Part shown: positions 30,339 through 42,666 of the stretch, one piece after another | Position numbering within the stretch: the first letter of the stretch is position 1 | How the letters are laid out: each line of letters starts with the position of its first letter | From: Paulinella micropora | Lineage: Eukaryota; Cercozoa; Imbricatea; Euglyphida | Length of the DNA stretch: 64,000 nucleotides | Direction of reading: 5' to 3' | NCBI GenBank assembly: GCA_009731375.1 | Contig: BJOX01000153.1 | Span: forward strand, 759,755 to 823,754 | Position numbers and translations under genes: made by a program | Notes under the pieces: model-generated | Seen by the model: only the letters and a program-made list of their open reading frames with translations | Database searches by the model: none | Told to the model about the DNA's origin: nothing

Positions 30339-31943
30339 TCAGCCTCTTACATTCACAATTTGCACCTTCCCTCTACCCCTGATCTTGTAGTTCAGAGGTC
30401 CCGTCTGTTCCATAATCTGATAAGGTCCTTTCCAGTGAGTGAACAGCTTAGAGCTGACTCCCTTCGGGACTTGAGGATGGTACAATAGTACAATATCCCC
30501 GACCTGGAACTTGATCTGATCCAAGTGCGCTTGTCGCACCCCTTCAGCATCAGTCTTTCGGCGCTCCGCCTCTCTATGCGCCCTGACTATTTGTTCCGCC
30601 TCCATCTTCACTCTAAGTCTCATCCCAAACAACTCATCCGCATCCGCCCAAGTGTCTTTTGGGTGAAGGAGCGAAGTCGGGATATCAGGCTCACGCCCAT
30701 ATACTAACTGATATGGCGAGATTGAGCTCTTCGAGCCTCCTAACGCCGTAGAGGGTAGACAGTTCATTGCAAACGCAAATGATGGTGCTGCCTCGACCCA
30801 TGCTCTTTGATTCTCCTTCTTCGTGCAATACATCTTTAGCGAGGCTTTGAGGGGTCTGTGTACCCGCTCGATTTTCCCATTTGCTCGCGGGTTATAGGCA
30901 GTAACATATTGCCATTTCATCCCGTAATACTTAGATAGTTTGTCGATGACCTCGTTATTAAAGTCCGAGCCTCGATCAGAACATATCTTTTTTGGCACTC
31001 CAATCTGTGAGATGATCCTATCGATCAGCGCCTCGGCCGTCGTCTTGCCGATAACGTCTTTGACAGGGATGATCCACACATAGTTGGTGGCTCTGTCAAT
31101 AGCCGTAAGGAGGTATTTGTAACCTTCCTTCGATTCTGGGAAAGGTCCCACATGATCAATGTGTATAAACTCAAACATCCCCGCATGAAGAGGAAATTCG
31201 CCAATCAGGCCGAAATTTGCCTTCAGTGGTGTTTTGTTTATCTTGCACGGGATGCATGCATCCACCGCCTGATCTATCTCCTCCTTCATCTTCTTCCACC
31301 AGAATCGCCTCGCTACGAACATATGAGTTCGTTGTCGACCCGGATGCGCCAAAAGTGGGCAATTGTGGGCTGCGACAAATATAAATCGTCTCAGACTCTC
31401 CGGTACCCAAAGGGTCCATTTGTCCGGCTGTGACGCATAGCGACCGTGAAGGCCCTTGTACCACAGTAGACCATCTCTCCATCCCATCTCCTTCATCTGA
31501 TCTTTGATCGCTTTCGTCATCCGTAGCTCATCCGGGTTCTGATATAACTGTATCAGTTCTTTAAACTCCGGATCTTGAGCCTGTTGTTGCCTCCATGCGG
31601 TAGGCGAGGCTATGTGGATAGTACCATCTTCTAGCCGTACCCCGATTCTTTCCGGGTCATCGTCTAGGTCACTTCTCCGCTCTTGAGGAGGCTCCGCATA
31701 AACTTCCTGCGTCTCCTCTTCCTCTCTTATGTTCGCCTTCGCATTCTCATATACCTCATAGGACCACTCAGCGTCCTCCTGGGTATGTGACTCACAACAT
31801 ATCCCGTGATCCCGGCCTTGTGGACTGTACCGTAGACCCGTGCGATCATATCGGACTCCACTCGCCATCTCCATCGCCTCAATGTGGCTGACCTCATACA
31901 CTTTGTCAGTGGACAAGTCTTCCATCTCCACCGTGGACACCAA
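30339..31943 (-). CDS. Gypsy copy B integrase
   Basis: 534 codons. The zinc-binding residues are H193, H200, C230 and C233. The catalytic triad is D263 (HIDHVGP), D323 (SDRGSDF) and E359 (GKIERVH), giving D,D-35-E. A GPY/F-type segment (HWKGPYQIMEQTGPLNYKI) lies near the end. The first residues follow the RNase H domain but in a shifted frame. Copy B has a one-base deletion relative to copy A at about 31950-31957, so the indicated start is not a natural one. The protein would join element cDNA to chromosomal DNA. Confidence 0.93.
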   Translation of the reverse strand: MVSTVEMEDLSTDKVYEVSHIEAMEMASGVRYDRTGLRYSPQGRDHGICCESHTQEDAEWSYEVYENAKANIREEEETQEVYAEPPQERRSDLDDDPERIGVRLEDGTIHIASPTAWRQQQAQDPEFKELIQLYQNPDELRMTKAIKDQMKEMGWRDGLLWYKGLHGRYASQPDKWTLWVPESLRRFIFVAAHNCPLLAHPGRQRTHMFVARRFWWKKMKEEIDQAVDACIPCKINKTPLKANFGLIGEFPLHAGMFEFIHIDHVGPFPESKEGYKYLLTAIDRATNYVWIIPVKDVIGKTTAEALIDRIISQIGVPKKICSDRGSDFNNEVIDKLSKYYGMKWQYVTAYNPRANGKIERVHRPLKASLKMYCTKKENQRAWVEAAPSFAFAMNCLPSTALGGSKSSISPYQLVYGREPDIPTSLLHPKDTWADADELFGMRLRVKMEAEQIVRAHREAERRKTDAEGVRQAHLDQIKFQVGDIVLLYHPQVPKGVSSKLFTHWKGPYQIMEQTGPLNYKIRGRGKVQIVNVRG

Positions 31944-34197
31944 TGCCGATACTTTGTGTTAAACTCTAGCCTAGAGAGGCTATCAGCGACCACATTTCGC
32001 TTTCCCGGTAGATGGACCATTGTAAAATCGAAACAAGACAAGAACGCTTGCCACCGCGCCAGCCGTCCAGTCTGTTCATGATTCATCAACCNNNNNNNNN
32101 NTCCCATACCACCGCCAACGCCTCTCTTTGCCTTGTGCAATAGTTTCCCTCCGCCGCACACAACTTCCTATTAATAAACATGATTGGGCGTAATTTCTTC
32201 TCCTCATCCTCTTGTTGTAATACAGCCCCAATCGCAAACTTAGATGCGTCTGTATCGACTACGAATTGTTTCGTAAAGTCGGGCATCGTTAACACCAGTC
32301 CTCCGTCTTTCGGGTCTTTGTAAATGAGATCTTTGAGCGCATGAAACGCTTGCAAAGCCTCTTCGTCCCACTTCTCAAAGTCTCCAAAATCTATCATTTT
32401 CTCCACTTTAGCCCGTGTTGCACCCCAATCGGGTATAAACTGGCTATAGTATTGCGCCATCGCAAGGAATGAGTGCAATTCAGTGCGGTTCTTCGGTATC
32501 GGTCGATTCATAATCTCCTCCCTCTTCTCTTTGGATATCGAGACTCGATTATGGGAGATCTCGTACCCTAAGTATGTTACACTCGTCTTGGCAAGTTGAC
32601 ACTTTTTCAGATTGCACTTCAGGCCAAAAGCTCCGATGCGCCTGAATATATCGGACAAATGATCGATATGCTCCTCCATTGTGTTAGAGTATACGATAAT
32701 GTCATCGATATAGCAAAGTGCATATTCTCNNNNNNNNNNCGCCTTCTGTCCCCGCCTTCTCATAAAGCCGCCGTCAAACAAATCATCGTACTGACTGCTC
32801 AACATCTTCTGCATCGCCTTCTGGAAAAGTCCTGGGGCTTGCTTGAGGCCCATCGGAAGCACTTTCCATTGATATATTTCCATACCCACCACAAACGCCG
32901 TCAGCCATCTGGACTTTTCCTCCAGTGGTATCTGCCAGAAGCCATTCTTAAGGTCAATGACCGAATAGAATTTTGCATTCCGCAGTACTCTCCTTCCTTC
33001 TTCTAATGTCGGGAGAGGATTTCTCTCTTCCTCCAGCACCTTGTTAACACGAGCATAGTTAACTGTCAGGCGCCATTCTCCTCCTGGCTTCGGCACTATT
33101 CTCGGTTGTGAGACTATTGAGGATGTTGATCTCTCAATAAAGTCCTCATTGAGCAGCTGTCTTGCTAGCTCCTCCGCTATCTTCGCCTCATGTATACTCA
33201 AATTCGCCCTTCGTGGTGCCGGTGACGGCTCCGCACCCGGTATTTTGTAAATAACCGCAGTGAAATCTTCAGGCTTGACACCACCTGCATGTGGAGGGTC
33301 AAAAATTTCCTTGTTCGCCTCTAATTTGGCTTTTAAAAGCTCCTTCTCCTTCTCCGTGCCTACTCCTTCTTCCAATATTTTCCGCGCCGCCTCTTGAAAA
33401 TCTTCATCAGACATCTGCTTATGCTGCTTGAGGGGTTCTCTGTCCTCCTCCAAGCCTAAGTCCTCTTCCGAGACATCATCTAGGCCCGTCTTTTCATACG
33501 TGACCGTGTCCGGCTCATCATCTTTACCGAGCTCCACCAGCATGTCAATGAGTCTCGCGTATTGCAAAGGAGCTTTACGGGTGTAAAAACCATCAAAGCA
33601 TGTGAATGCTTGCGGTATCAATTTCAACTTGTCGAGGTCTCTGAGCTTCCGCTTGTATGCACTGCTCTGCTCACGAGTTCCCATACGACAAGCCACCACT
33701 AGCTGTTGCTTGCGAGAGGGTACCGGTATAGGATGATCAATAAGCCGGTCCCTTATTTCCTGCGCCCATATCGCCTTCTCATTATATGGCAGGATAATAG
33801 TATACGGCTTATTATTTTCGAATAAAGTCCGTAAGCATTTCTTCACTTCCGTTAGTGAACGCGGCCACGTGGGCTCGTCACCCCAGAAATCAGTAATAAA
33901 ACTTTTAATAGTTTCTGGTGGAGTATCCGGGATTCGCCCCGTTCTCCTTGGTACAAATGCCTCCCTTTTTTCTTCTCCTACTTTCGCATGGAAACAGTAT
34001 CCATTAGTAATGTGGACATCTGCTCCTACTCCTTCCGCGAATCTCGCCATCGACGGGCTTCTTTGTGCGACACATATAATCCTCTCCTTTCGCTTCTCAA
34101 TTAAGTCATCAATAGACCTTTTGTCCCAATGGCATGTCGAAACTGTGACAGTGCACACTTGGGATTCCCAATTGTCTCCAGGACAGTTCGTCCGGTT
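31944..34197 (-). pseudogene. Gypsy copy B RT-RNase H, interrupted by gaps and indels
   Basis: This stretch is nearly identical to copy A 2134-4460, with the same LPMGLKQAP and YIDD motifs. Two 10-N gaps (32092-32101, 32730-32739) interrupt it. About 80 bp are missing at the first relative to copy A. An indel near 34170-34200 separates it from the upstream protease frame, and another near 31950 from integrase. Confidence 0.9.
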
Positions 34198-35187
34198 TTA
34201 TGATTGGGGGTGAACGTACACCTCAAGTGCCTCATGCACCATGTCAATCTTTTTGTGATCCGTCGCTAGACTCAGCTCATAAGCCTCATAAGAGTCAGTA
34301 GCGTCAAAGGGATCAGTATCGTTCTCTTCTCCTCTTTTTACTCCATATATCACTCGCCGTGCGGCGCAATCAATCACAGCCCCCATCGTAGCCAATTGGT
34401 CATACGACAGTAATATTGATCCGTGGTAACCGGGGACGACATAAAGGTCCATGCGGTATACTCGTGCGGATTTCAATTTAAAGGTCAGTGTGATGATTCC
34501 CGTGATGACCGTCCGGCTACCCACTCCCTTCAAAGTGCCCGTCGAATTTTTCATATTTCCGTCCACCCAGTCCCGGTATCGATTTAAAAACTTCCGACCG
34601 ACAATATTAACCATCGTATCATTACCAACTTTTAATATTGTCTTCAAAGTTTCACAATAAAGTTCTGTATAACACAGAGCATCGGGCCTGTGTATATTGG
34701 CTGCGAGAACAAGAACTTTACGTTCCAAATTTTGGAGTCTTGTCTCTAAGTTTTTCAACTCCTCCTTCTTCTCCTCCTGCTTCACCTCATTAACATTTTT
34801 ATTATTCTGCGGTACTGGAGCGTTTACTATTTGAGCGACATTGTCTTGTGGCACTTGAGTACACACATTGTCTTTTTGCTCGCCACCCGCCGCGATCGTA
34901 GACATTGAGTCTGTTCGTGGTTGTTTGCTTGGCCGAGGCGATACGTCTGCCATTGGCCTCCTCGCCTCCATCGCAAGTCTCGCCTTCCTATTTGCATCAG
35001 TTATCATTGGTAACCGTGCTGTATGAACGGGTATGAGACTACCTTGGGGCTGCAGTCTCTGTGTACCCACATCTTTGTTTTCACATAGAGGAAGCGTTGG
35101 CCCAGTCTGCACAACAGCATTAGAAAGCACTGTGACTTTAGGGTTAAACTTCACAGTCTTCTCCTTCCTCTCTTCTTCCCCCTCCAG
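34198..35187 (-). CDS. Gypsy copy B protease region
   Basis: From the Gag UGA (35188-35190) the same frame continues to a stop at 34198, 318 codons beyond the position equal to copy A's 5400. It retains AAA where copy A has the TAA at 4717. The protease-like motif is GNDTMVNIVG, two residues shorter than copy A's but again with DTM instead of DTG. The second-half motif ILLSYDQLATMG follows in frame. Confidence 0.7.
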   Translation of the reverse strand: MEGEEERKEKTVKFNPKVTVLSNAVVQTGPTLPLCENKDVGTQRLQPQGSLIPVHTARLPMITDANRKARLAMEARRPMADVSPRPSKQPRTDSMSTIAAGGEQKDNVCTQVPQDNVAQIVNAPVPQNNKNVNEVKQEEKKEELKNLETRLQNLERKVLVLAANIHRPDALCYTELYCETLKTILKVGNDTMVNIVGRKFLNRYRDWVDGNMKNSTGTLKGVGSRTVITGIITLTFKLKSARVYRMDLYVVPGYHGSILLSYDQLATMGAVIDCAARRVIYGVKRGEENDTDPFDATDSYEAYELSLATDHKKIDMVHEALEVYVHPQS

Positions 35188-37524
35188 TCATTCCACCACC
35201 TCGAAACGATTACCTTGAGTAGTGTCCGGGTAGGATGACGTATCGGTCTCCGAGGCAGTGTTGTAGGCCTGAGCTCGACCGAAATTTGGGTTGGAGCTTG
35301 CCCACGAGCCTCCTCCTCCTCTGGGTGGGGGGGCTGGAGCTCGAACAGCTCTCCCTCCATAAGGGGTATATCCCCGACCTCCTCCTCTTCCTCTCTGAGG
35401 GGTTCCCTGCCACCTCGAGGCTCCTCTCCATGTTCCTCGTCCTCCTCCTCCTCCTCCTCCTCCTCGTCCTCCTGCTCCTGCTCCTCCTTCTCGTCCTCTT
35501 TGAGAGGCCTTTAAGTTCTTTTGTCTCTCCCTTTCCTCCTTCTTCTCCTTCATCCTCTTCATGTAGGTAATGATTGCCTCTCGTAACTCCTCATCATCAC
35601 ACATATTGGCATACCAACCTTCGTTCACAGCGGCAATCTGAAGCATATTGAAAAGGCCCGGTTCCTTGCCTTCCGTCCTGCTCAGAAAATTTGCCCTTGC
35701 TGTTGGGTTCTGCCTATCATGATTGAAAGAGCAGTCTCTGTTCTCCATCTGTGCCTTACACTGCAAGCCCGCGAACCACCTCCAACATGCGGTCTTCAGG
35801 TCTGGCTCTCTCTGTCTCTTCCAACCGGCAACTCTGTTTGTGTACGTGGCTTGTGCGCCAACAGGTACACCGCCTGCCTGTGCCGTATGTGCCTCCGTGA
35901 GCGAGTCCATGTTTGAGCATGCACTCATCACTTCTTGAAACAGTGCTGACGGAGCAACGCTTTGAACCGTATTTTCGAACACGTGTGTCTCGAGGAAGTT
36001 CTTGGACTTCACTGAGCTAAACGTCGAGCATTGTTGTATGAGCTGAGTAAGCTTACTCGGGTTAACTGTGTGTAACGCCGAAAAGAAATAGAGGATGATC
36101 GACTTGCGGCCATAGAATAGCCCATAGGAGGAAACTACCTCCGTAAGGGTCGCCGCCAAGCCAACAGCACTCCTCAAACTCATCGCCACTGTCTCAAAGA
36201 TTTCAAATCCTATGAGAGTACCAGTGCAGAGATGCTGGTATCCATGAGATTGAAAATATGAAATGAGTGTGGCCACCGCCAGTTCACACTGAGCGTCTAG
36301 GCCTGTTGCATTGTTTCTCTTAATCTCCTCCTTCTTTCTCAAAAACTTGTACTGTGTCAGATCAAATCCCTCCGAGACTAGAGATTGGTCAAAAACAGTA
36401 ACAAGGGCCTCGTATTCCTGCGTTTCGTCGCAAGGAAAAGCCTTCATGCAGGCATTGATCTCTTTGAGCTTGCTCAAAAGCGAAGCATCAGAGTCTTTGT
36501 CTGAGCTCGTCTTGGCATATAGCATGAGACTTGCCACTCCTCCTTTCTTCCCCTTGAAGGCATTTATGATGTTCTGTCTGTCCTTCTTCTCCGTGTTTGT
36601 GACCACCACCGTAGTTGAGCCCGAGGGTGCAGGGGCTGGTGGGGCAGGAGCTGGTGGGGTCAAATATGTCGGAGGGTGTGCCCTTGCACCACTCACTTTT
36701 GCTTTCATTCTTGCCAGTCTCATCTTCTTCTCGAACTCCTCATTCGCTTTCGCCTTCGTCTTCTCAGATATCACCAGCTTTTGAGCATGAGTGATAAAGG
36801 CCACCAATTCAGAAGCAGATCTGAGAAAATTATATTTATCCACATATTGGTCAACACCTGCTTTATTGGCGACCGGTGGTGCGTTAGTTGATTTAAGGAC
36901 AGAGTGATCCTTGGTAGGAATCCACCTCTTCCACGCCTCCTTGTGCAGTAACGCACCCATCAACAGTCTGATCTTGGTCAGTATTCTGTCAGTCTTCTCT
37001 AACTCATCAATCACAGGATGAGTTTCTCCTGCTGCCTTAATGCTTTTTTCCATCTCTGCCTTCCCCTCCTCCAAGGCCTTCATTTCCATCGTAAAAAAAT
37101 GAAATACGCCATTCGAGTTTTTCGAACCCAGAATGTTCTTCATTTTTGTTATATCGACTTCCTCTTGACCAGTCGCGAGGAATCTGGCCTTTGCTCTTGG
37201 GTTTGTGTATTGGAGGTAACCCTGACACCGTGGGCCGTATGAACGTTCCCAAATCAGGGTTTGAGTGTACACCCCAAAGATAGCATCGAGTAGTTCAAGG
37301 TGGGTATGTGAGTCCCCAAACTTGATATACTGTATCTTCTTTCTCTCTTCTTGATCAGAGACCAGTTTGCAGAGGAGCTGTGCTGTGTTTGATAATGGGA
37401 TATAGACATCCCTTTTAGCACGACTTCTCTTTCTTTGATCCTGAGGGATCCACACATAAGTGTCCTTCCCTACCCCTATCTTGTTATCAAACTCTTTTTT
37501 AGAGAGGTCATAGTGGGCTTGCAC
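35188..37524 (-). CDS. Gypsy copy B Gag, N-terminus lost
   Basis: 778 open codons, matching copy A Gag from about residue 120 to the end, with the same CCCH finger and RGG tail and the same in-frame UGA. The N-terminal Gly/Glu-rich region is out of frame after a 6-bp or larger change near 37530. Its beginning has been replaced by a (TTC)n expansion, so the native start codon is absent. Confidence 0.88.
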   Translation of the reverse strand: MQAHYDLSKKEFDNKIGVGKDTYVWIPQDQRKRSRAKRDVYIPLSNTAQLLCKLVSDQEERKKIQYIKFGDSHTHLELLDAIFGVYTQTLIWERSYGPRCQGYLQYTNPRAKARFLATGQEEVDITKMKNILGSKNSNGVFHFFTMEMKALEEGKAEMEKSIKAAGETHPVIDELEKTDRILTKIRLLMGALLHKEAWKRWIPTKDHSVLKSTNAPPVANKAGVDQYVDKYNFLRSASELVAFITHAQKLVISEKTKAKANEEFEKKMRLARMKAKVSGARAHPPTYLTPPAPAPPAPAPSGSTTVVVTNTEKKDRQNIINAFKGKKGGVASLMLYAKTSSDKDSDASLLSKLKEINACMKAFPCDETQEYEALVTVFDQSLVSEGFDLTQYKFLRKKEEIKRNNATGLDAQCELAVATLISYFQSHGYQHLCTGTLIGFEIFETVAMSLRSAVGLAATLTEVVSSYGLFYGRKSIILYFFSALHTVNPSKLTQLIQQCSTFSSVKSKNFLETHVFENTVQSVAPSALFQEVMSACSNMDSLTEAHTAQAGGVPVGAQATYTNRVAGWKRQREPDLKTACWRWFAGLQCKAQMENRDCSFNHDRQNPTARANFLSRTEGKEPGLFNMLQIAAVNEGWYANMCDDEELREAIITYMKRMKEKKEERERQKNLKASQRGREGGAGAGGRGGGGGGGGRGTWRGASRWQGTPQRGRGGGRGYTPYGGRAVRAPAPPPRGGGGSWASSNPNFGRAQAYNTASETDTSSYPDTTQGNRFEVVE

Positions 37525-38002
37525 CCACTGTTATCTCCTCCCTCTCAATATGAATCAAGTCGATCATTTTTCGTCCTCCTCCTCCCGTGTAGGCAGGTGG
37601 CATGGGATTACCATATGCTCCTCCTCCTCCCGTCTCTTCTTGTTCAAATCCTCCTCCATCTTCGTCTCCTCCAAATCCTCCTATGTCGTCCCAGCTCTCG
37701 TCTGCTCCTCCTCCCACTCCTTCATCTCCTCCCCCTCCTCCTACTCCTCCTACTCCTCCTACTCTTCCTACTCTTACTACTCTTCGTCTATTTATCTCTG
37801 TTCTTCCACCTACTCCTCCTCCTCCTCCTCCTCCTCCTTCTTCTGCTTCTTCTTCTGCTTCTTCTTCTTCTTCTTCTTCTTCTTCTTCTTCTTCTTCTTC
37901 TTCTTCTTCTTCTTCTTCTTCTTCTTCTTCTTCTTCTTCTTCTTCTTCTTCTTCTTCTTCTTCTTCTTCTTCTTCTTGTCCTTCTTCTTCTCCTCCTTCT
38001 TA
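37525..38002 (-). repeat. Degenerate Gag N-terminus with (TTC)n expansion
   Basis: 37525-37800 still resembles the Gly/Glu-rich start of copy A's Gag. From about 37835 to 37976 it is nearly pure TTC (GAA on the element's strand). About 230 bp corresponding to copy A 8085-8305, including the start codon, are missing at this point. Confidence 0.88.
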
Positions 38003-39252
38003 GTCTTTGAGACTTTCTCCGATTTCTTGTTCTCCTTACTCAAATTGCTTTCTCCTCCTTCTTTTCTATATTGTATCTAGTATGAGGCACTAGGACCTAC
38101 AAACAGATAGTAATAGAGAAACTAGAAAAGCTCTCCTTGAGAAGTCGATAGTCGGTCGGATAGGTTCTCAGACCTACCTTTAGAAAACGATCAGAGATTT
38201 GCAAAAATACTCTGACGTATGTGTGAGATAATGCAGATAAATGCACAAACTAGAAGGGTAGAGTGTTGTGCTCCTGTCCCTATGCTTGTTTGTGTTTTGT
38301 GTGTGTTCCTTCACTCTTCTGTCCACCTCCTTCTTCTTGGTCTCTGTGTGAGAACAGCAAGAACGACAGAGAGTTTGTATCTGATGTCTCCTTGTGAGCA
38401 CACAGATATGGATTGGGCTAGAGGGTACATGACACCTTCTTGAGACTAACAGACTTGCTACACCGCTGCAAGGACCTGCATCCTTTGATGCTTACGAATT
38501 TTTTTTTTCATTTTTAGTGTTAATGCAACATTAACATGTATCATACTTCATTATCATAGTTTACATATAGTTTCATATGGCCAATCATGTTAGTAACTTA
38601 AAGATAATATACATATACATATATGTTATGCCGAGGGGGAGAGTAAGCAATAATATTTACTAAATATATTGTTACCTTTTATGGTCAATTTCACGACATA
38701 ACATTTATATTTGACCGGATCATATTCATTACCATTTTCATATTTCGTATCATAATTATTATTCGTTACGTTGATATTACCGTTATTCACAATTAGTTGC
38801 CAGTTAGTATAGATTGGCCCATACTGAATCATCACTTGAATTTCTGACCACAAGATCAGTATATAAATTTGTGGTATTTATTTCACTATAAATTTATGGT
38901 AAATTAGATTGAGTTTCAGTCATTGGTTTCTAACCATTGATTAAATTCATTATTGTTCCTTCAACCTTTGATCAAAGTGCCTCAGCGCAAACGATTATTC
39001 AAGTATCCGGAGACTAATGTCTACTAGTGTACTTACTCATCCCCCGGCCGTCCCCCGAGCACAGCATCGGTAATCTCCCTTTCCACCCTTACCCAGACGT
39101 CGTTTTTGTTTTGTGAAAGAGAGTTATGAGGGAGCTGTGTTGGAGTATTTGTTTTCGTCTGATGTCCCCGTGTGAGACAGGTAAGTGAAAATTCACTCTG
39201 TTGCCTGTGTGGCAAAGCAGAAAGAAATCACCCTAGTGATGTGGACTCCAAA
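38003..39252 (-). other. Gypsy copy B leader with a foreign insert
   Basis: 38003-38446 and 39096-39252 align to copy A's leader. 38447-39095 has no counterpart in copy A. This AT-rich insert of about 650 bp contains a purine tract GAGGGGGAGAG near 38632 followed by TAAGCAATAAT, reminiscent of a polypurine tract plus LTR start. A truncated retroelement is one explanation. Confidence 0.7.
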
Positions 39253-39496
39253 TGTAATGCCACCAATGATAGCTGAAGAAAAAGTCAGTAATACAACCAA
39301 ACACAATCCTCAAGAATGAGAATGATGTCTCGTTGTATTAGCCTGAGCTCAGTGAAGCAGAAAAGGAAAACGGCAACAGATCAGGAATAAAATTGTATCA
39401 GGTCCAATCCGGACAAATAATACTGAAAAACAGGCTGATGCACCTGTCACTAGGAAAAAATACTTTTTACCTGCTATCCGGGTGGTGATGCCTACA
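39253..39496 (-). repeat. 5' LTR of Gypsy copy B (244 bp)
   Basis: Homologous to 8917-9154, with TG...CA ends in element sense and several small indels. Unrelated AT-rich DNA follows at 39497. Confidence 0.88.
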
Positions 39497-40596
39497 CTTC
39501 TGTTGAGTTCGTAAGAAGTGATGAAGTGTCATGTTATTAATACAATACAACTCACTATCTGCAGTATATTAGTATCTAAACACGTGACAGGCTTTAATAA
39601 AGAAAAGCGTCAAAGGGACGCGCCACGTAACATGACTGGCAGGAGTGATAATATAATTGAGTCACGTTGAACGGCTCTACCGACAACGTTACTGTGATAC
39701 TGTCTGCATGCCTGAGGTACGCTAACTACTGTCTATTATTAATTAAGATTATTTCACTGTTAATCGCGGCTATCATGAATAGGAGTTCTACTATGTGACA
39801 CTGGTATTATAGCAGCAAGTCAAAAGTTCTAGGTAAAATAAACAAAACTTGAATTCTTTCAGTTCGGAAATTTGATTCATAAAGCTCAGCATATGTATTA
39901 ATACATATGGTTAGTTTACGCTCCAGTGCAGCCGCGGTCATTCTGAGTCGACTTTTATAATATCATCATGAGTGAGATTTGTTCAGGAGAATTACTGTCA
40001 GTAGAATCAGTTAATACAAACCGCCTTAGCATGCGTTATGCAGACACGGCTGTTGAAAAAACTAAGACTTCTGACCTGCCTTGCGGAAACACAGGGATGA
40101 CTTCAATAAAATTTAAGTCACATTTCATCGCTTTAAGTCAGGCAAACTTTTATTTAGTTTTGAATTTATATTAATACTATACTATATACTAACTAATAAA
40201 TATTTAATATTAACATAATTACCATAGCATAGTTCCCAGTATTTATTCAGCTTTAATTATAATATTAATAATACGGATCATATTTTGCATTGCAATATGA
40301 AATTTCATAACTTCCGATTAGACATCAGGAACTTGCTGCGAACTATGCTATTAATATTACTTTCAGAAATAGTAAGGATTACTTATTAATAATATTTCGT
40401 AGTGTGAAGTTTTATTAAACAAGTGAATGCGTAAAACATTTTATTATTAATATTTATATAACTAAGTATCCAAGTATCCACATAAACCAAACTTCCAAAA
40501 TTTACCTCTATGAAGTTAAAATATTAATTACTGGGTATGTAAATGGGTAGGTACGAAACTGGGCGGCAGCCATTTGTCTGTGTGCCTGTTAGTCCA
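39497..40596. other. AT-rich intergenic DNA with a 20-bp perfect palindrome
   Basis: No gene was recognised. 39890-39909 (CATATGTATTAATACATATG) is a perfect palindrome. The stretch is the 3' flank of the minus-strand CSD gene on its right side. Confidence 0.6.
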
Positions 40597-42608
40597 TTAC
40601 TTCCCTGCGCCCGAAGGGAACAGAGCGTAAGATTGCTGTCCGGCGGGGTCATTGTAGTAAGGCTGAGGCGGGCCTAGCGGGGGCTGTGGTTGGTGCTGTG
40701 GCGGCTGTCCATATCCGGCCAATGAGTCGAACTTCCGTTTCCCTGTGCCGGGCTGGCCGGGGTAAGCTTGCGCAGCGCCCCCTGCGCCACCGGGAGCCAG
40801 CTGCACTTCAACGGCCCACATCTTACCGTCCCGACCGGACTTACGGATGAACTGCACACCAACTCCGGAGGTGTACTGGCCCGCCGGCCCATCCACGTCG
40901 TCAGCTACGTACAGGACACAGACGACATGCATAATAACGCTCATAAATCCATCAATCAAAACATCCACCATTTAAAAACATACATTCATCCATACATTCA
41001 TGCATCTGTAAAAAAATATATGCATCACACAAAAAATTACAGACATACAGAGGTATAAATAAAAGACATACCTTTGAAGTATAGATCTGCGTTGGAGTAG
41101 GCACCGGGGGAAGGGAGAATGAACCCGAACTTCTTATCCTATCAGTATGATAAAAATCCATGAATGAAAGAATGAATCCATCCATCCAAGCACCCACCCA
41201 CCCTAACCCACCCATCCATCTTTTCCATCCATCTATCCCATCTATCCATCGGTCAATCAAATCCAACCCATAGTGACCTCATTGTAGAATTTCACTGTGC
41301 CTGTTTCCTTCCCGTTGGGCAGGGTGGAAGGGAAATAGCCCTGTTGACCGCCCGCAGCAGCCTGCTGGTGGTAAGGATCGTAGCTAGCGCCAGCAGCCTG
41401 TTGCGCATAAGGATCGTAGCTGGCCCCTGCGGCACCCTGCATACAAATCCACAGATACATACACATATATGCATATTCACGCATCCACGCCTGGTGAGTT
41501 TTTGTTGTGGCTCGAGAGCATGTAAGTACATACACACACACAGCGGACATAAGTACACATACATACGGCCAAATATGCTCCACCCCATCCCCCTCCTCTC
41601 TCTCTCTCCCGCGCACCTGGGCAGTGGCACCATAGGGATCGTACGTGGCGGCGGCAGGAGTTTGAGGAGCATAGGAGGAGGATGCGGGTTGAGGGCCGCC
41701 GTAGGGGGAGTAGCTGGAGGAGTTGGGAGGGTAGGCAGGAGGCTGGGGTCCGGCCTGGGGTGCCCCTGGGAAGGAATACTGCTGGTTGGAGGCATAGGGG
41801 TCGACGCTGAGGGAGAGAGGAAGGAAGGAAGGAGAGAGAGCGAGAGAGAGAGAGAGAGAGAGATTGAAAGTGAGCGCGCGCGCGTGTATGTATGAGTGTG
41901 TATGCCTATGTATGAGAAAGAGATTAGTGCGGGATTGGGTGGGGTGTGGGTGGGTGTCTGTTGGGGGGGGGGGGGGGGGGGGGGGGAANNNNNNNNNNNN
42001 NNNNNNNNNNNNNNNNNNNNNNNNNNNNNNNNNNNNNNNNNNNNNNNNNNNNNNNNNNNNNNNNNNNNNNNNNNNNNNNNNNNNNNNNNNNNNNNNNNNN
42101 NNNNNNNNNNNNNNNNNNNNNNNNNNNNNNNNNNNNNNNNNNNNNNNNNNNNNNNNNNNNNNNNNNNNNNNNNNNNNNNNNNNNNNNNNNNNNNNNNNNN
42201 NNNNNNNNNNNNNNNNAAAAAAAAAAAAAACAACAAAAAAAAAACAAAAACAAAAAAAAAAAAAAACAAAAAAAACTTTCCATTTTTACCAGCCACAGTT
42301 CGGCCGTTTTTGTCCGCCTTAGTGGAGTAGTGTAGCCTTTCCCCTATAGATAGATATATAGATAGATAGATAGATAGTTGATATAGATAGATAGATAGAG
42401 AGATAGATAGATAGATAGATAGATACCTGTAGTTGGGATGCGATCAAGGCGAAGATGCGAAGCGTGAATAAAGATATCTGCCGAGCCCTGCTCATGACTG
42501 TCAGGGAGGATGAAGCCAAACCTGGAGAGAGTGAGAGAGAGAGAGAGAGAGACAGGGGGGGGGGGGGGGGGGAGAGAGACACTTCATCGATGATCATCGC
42601 ACGAGAGA

Positions 42609-42666
<58 letters not shown>

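Noticed and set aside
39968-40174. Plus-strand 68-codon ORF in the AT-rich intergenic stretch
   Set aside because: There is no recognisable motif, no splice partners and no second copy. Its length is unremarkable for AT-rich DNA.
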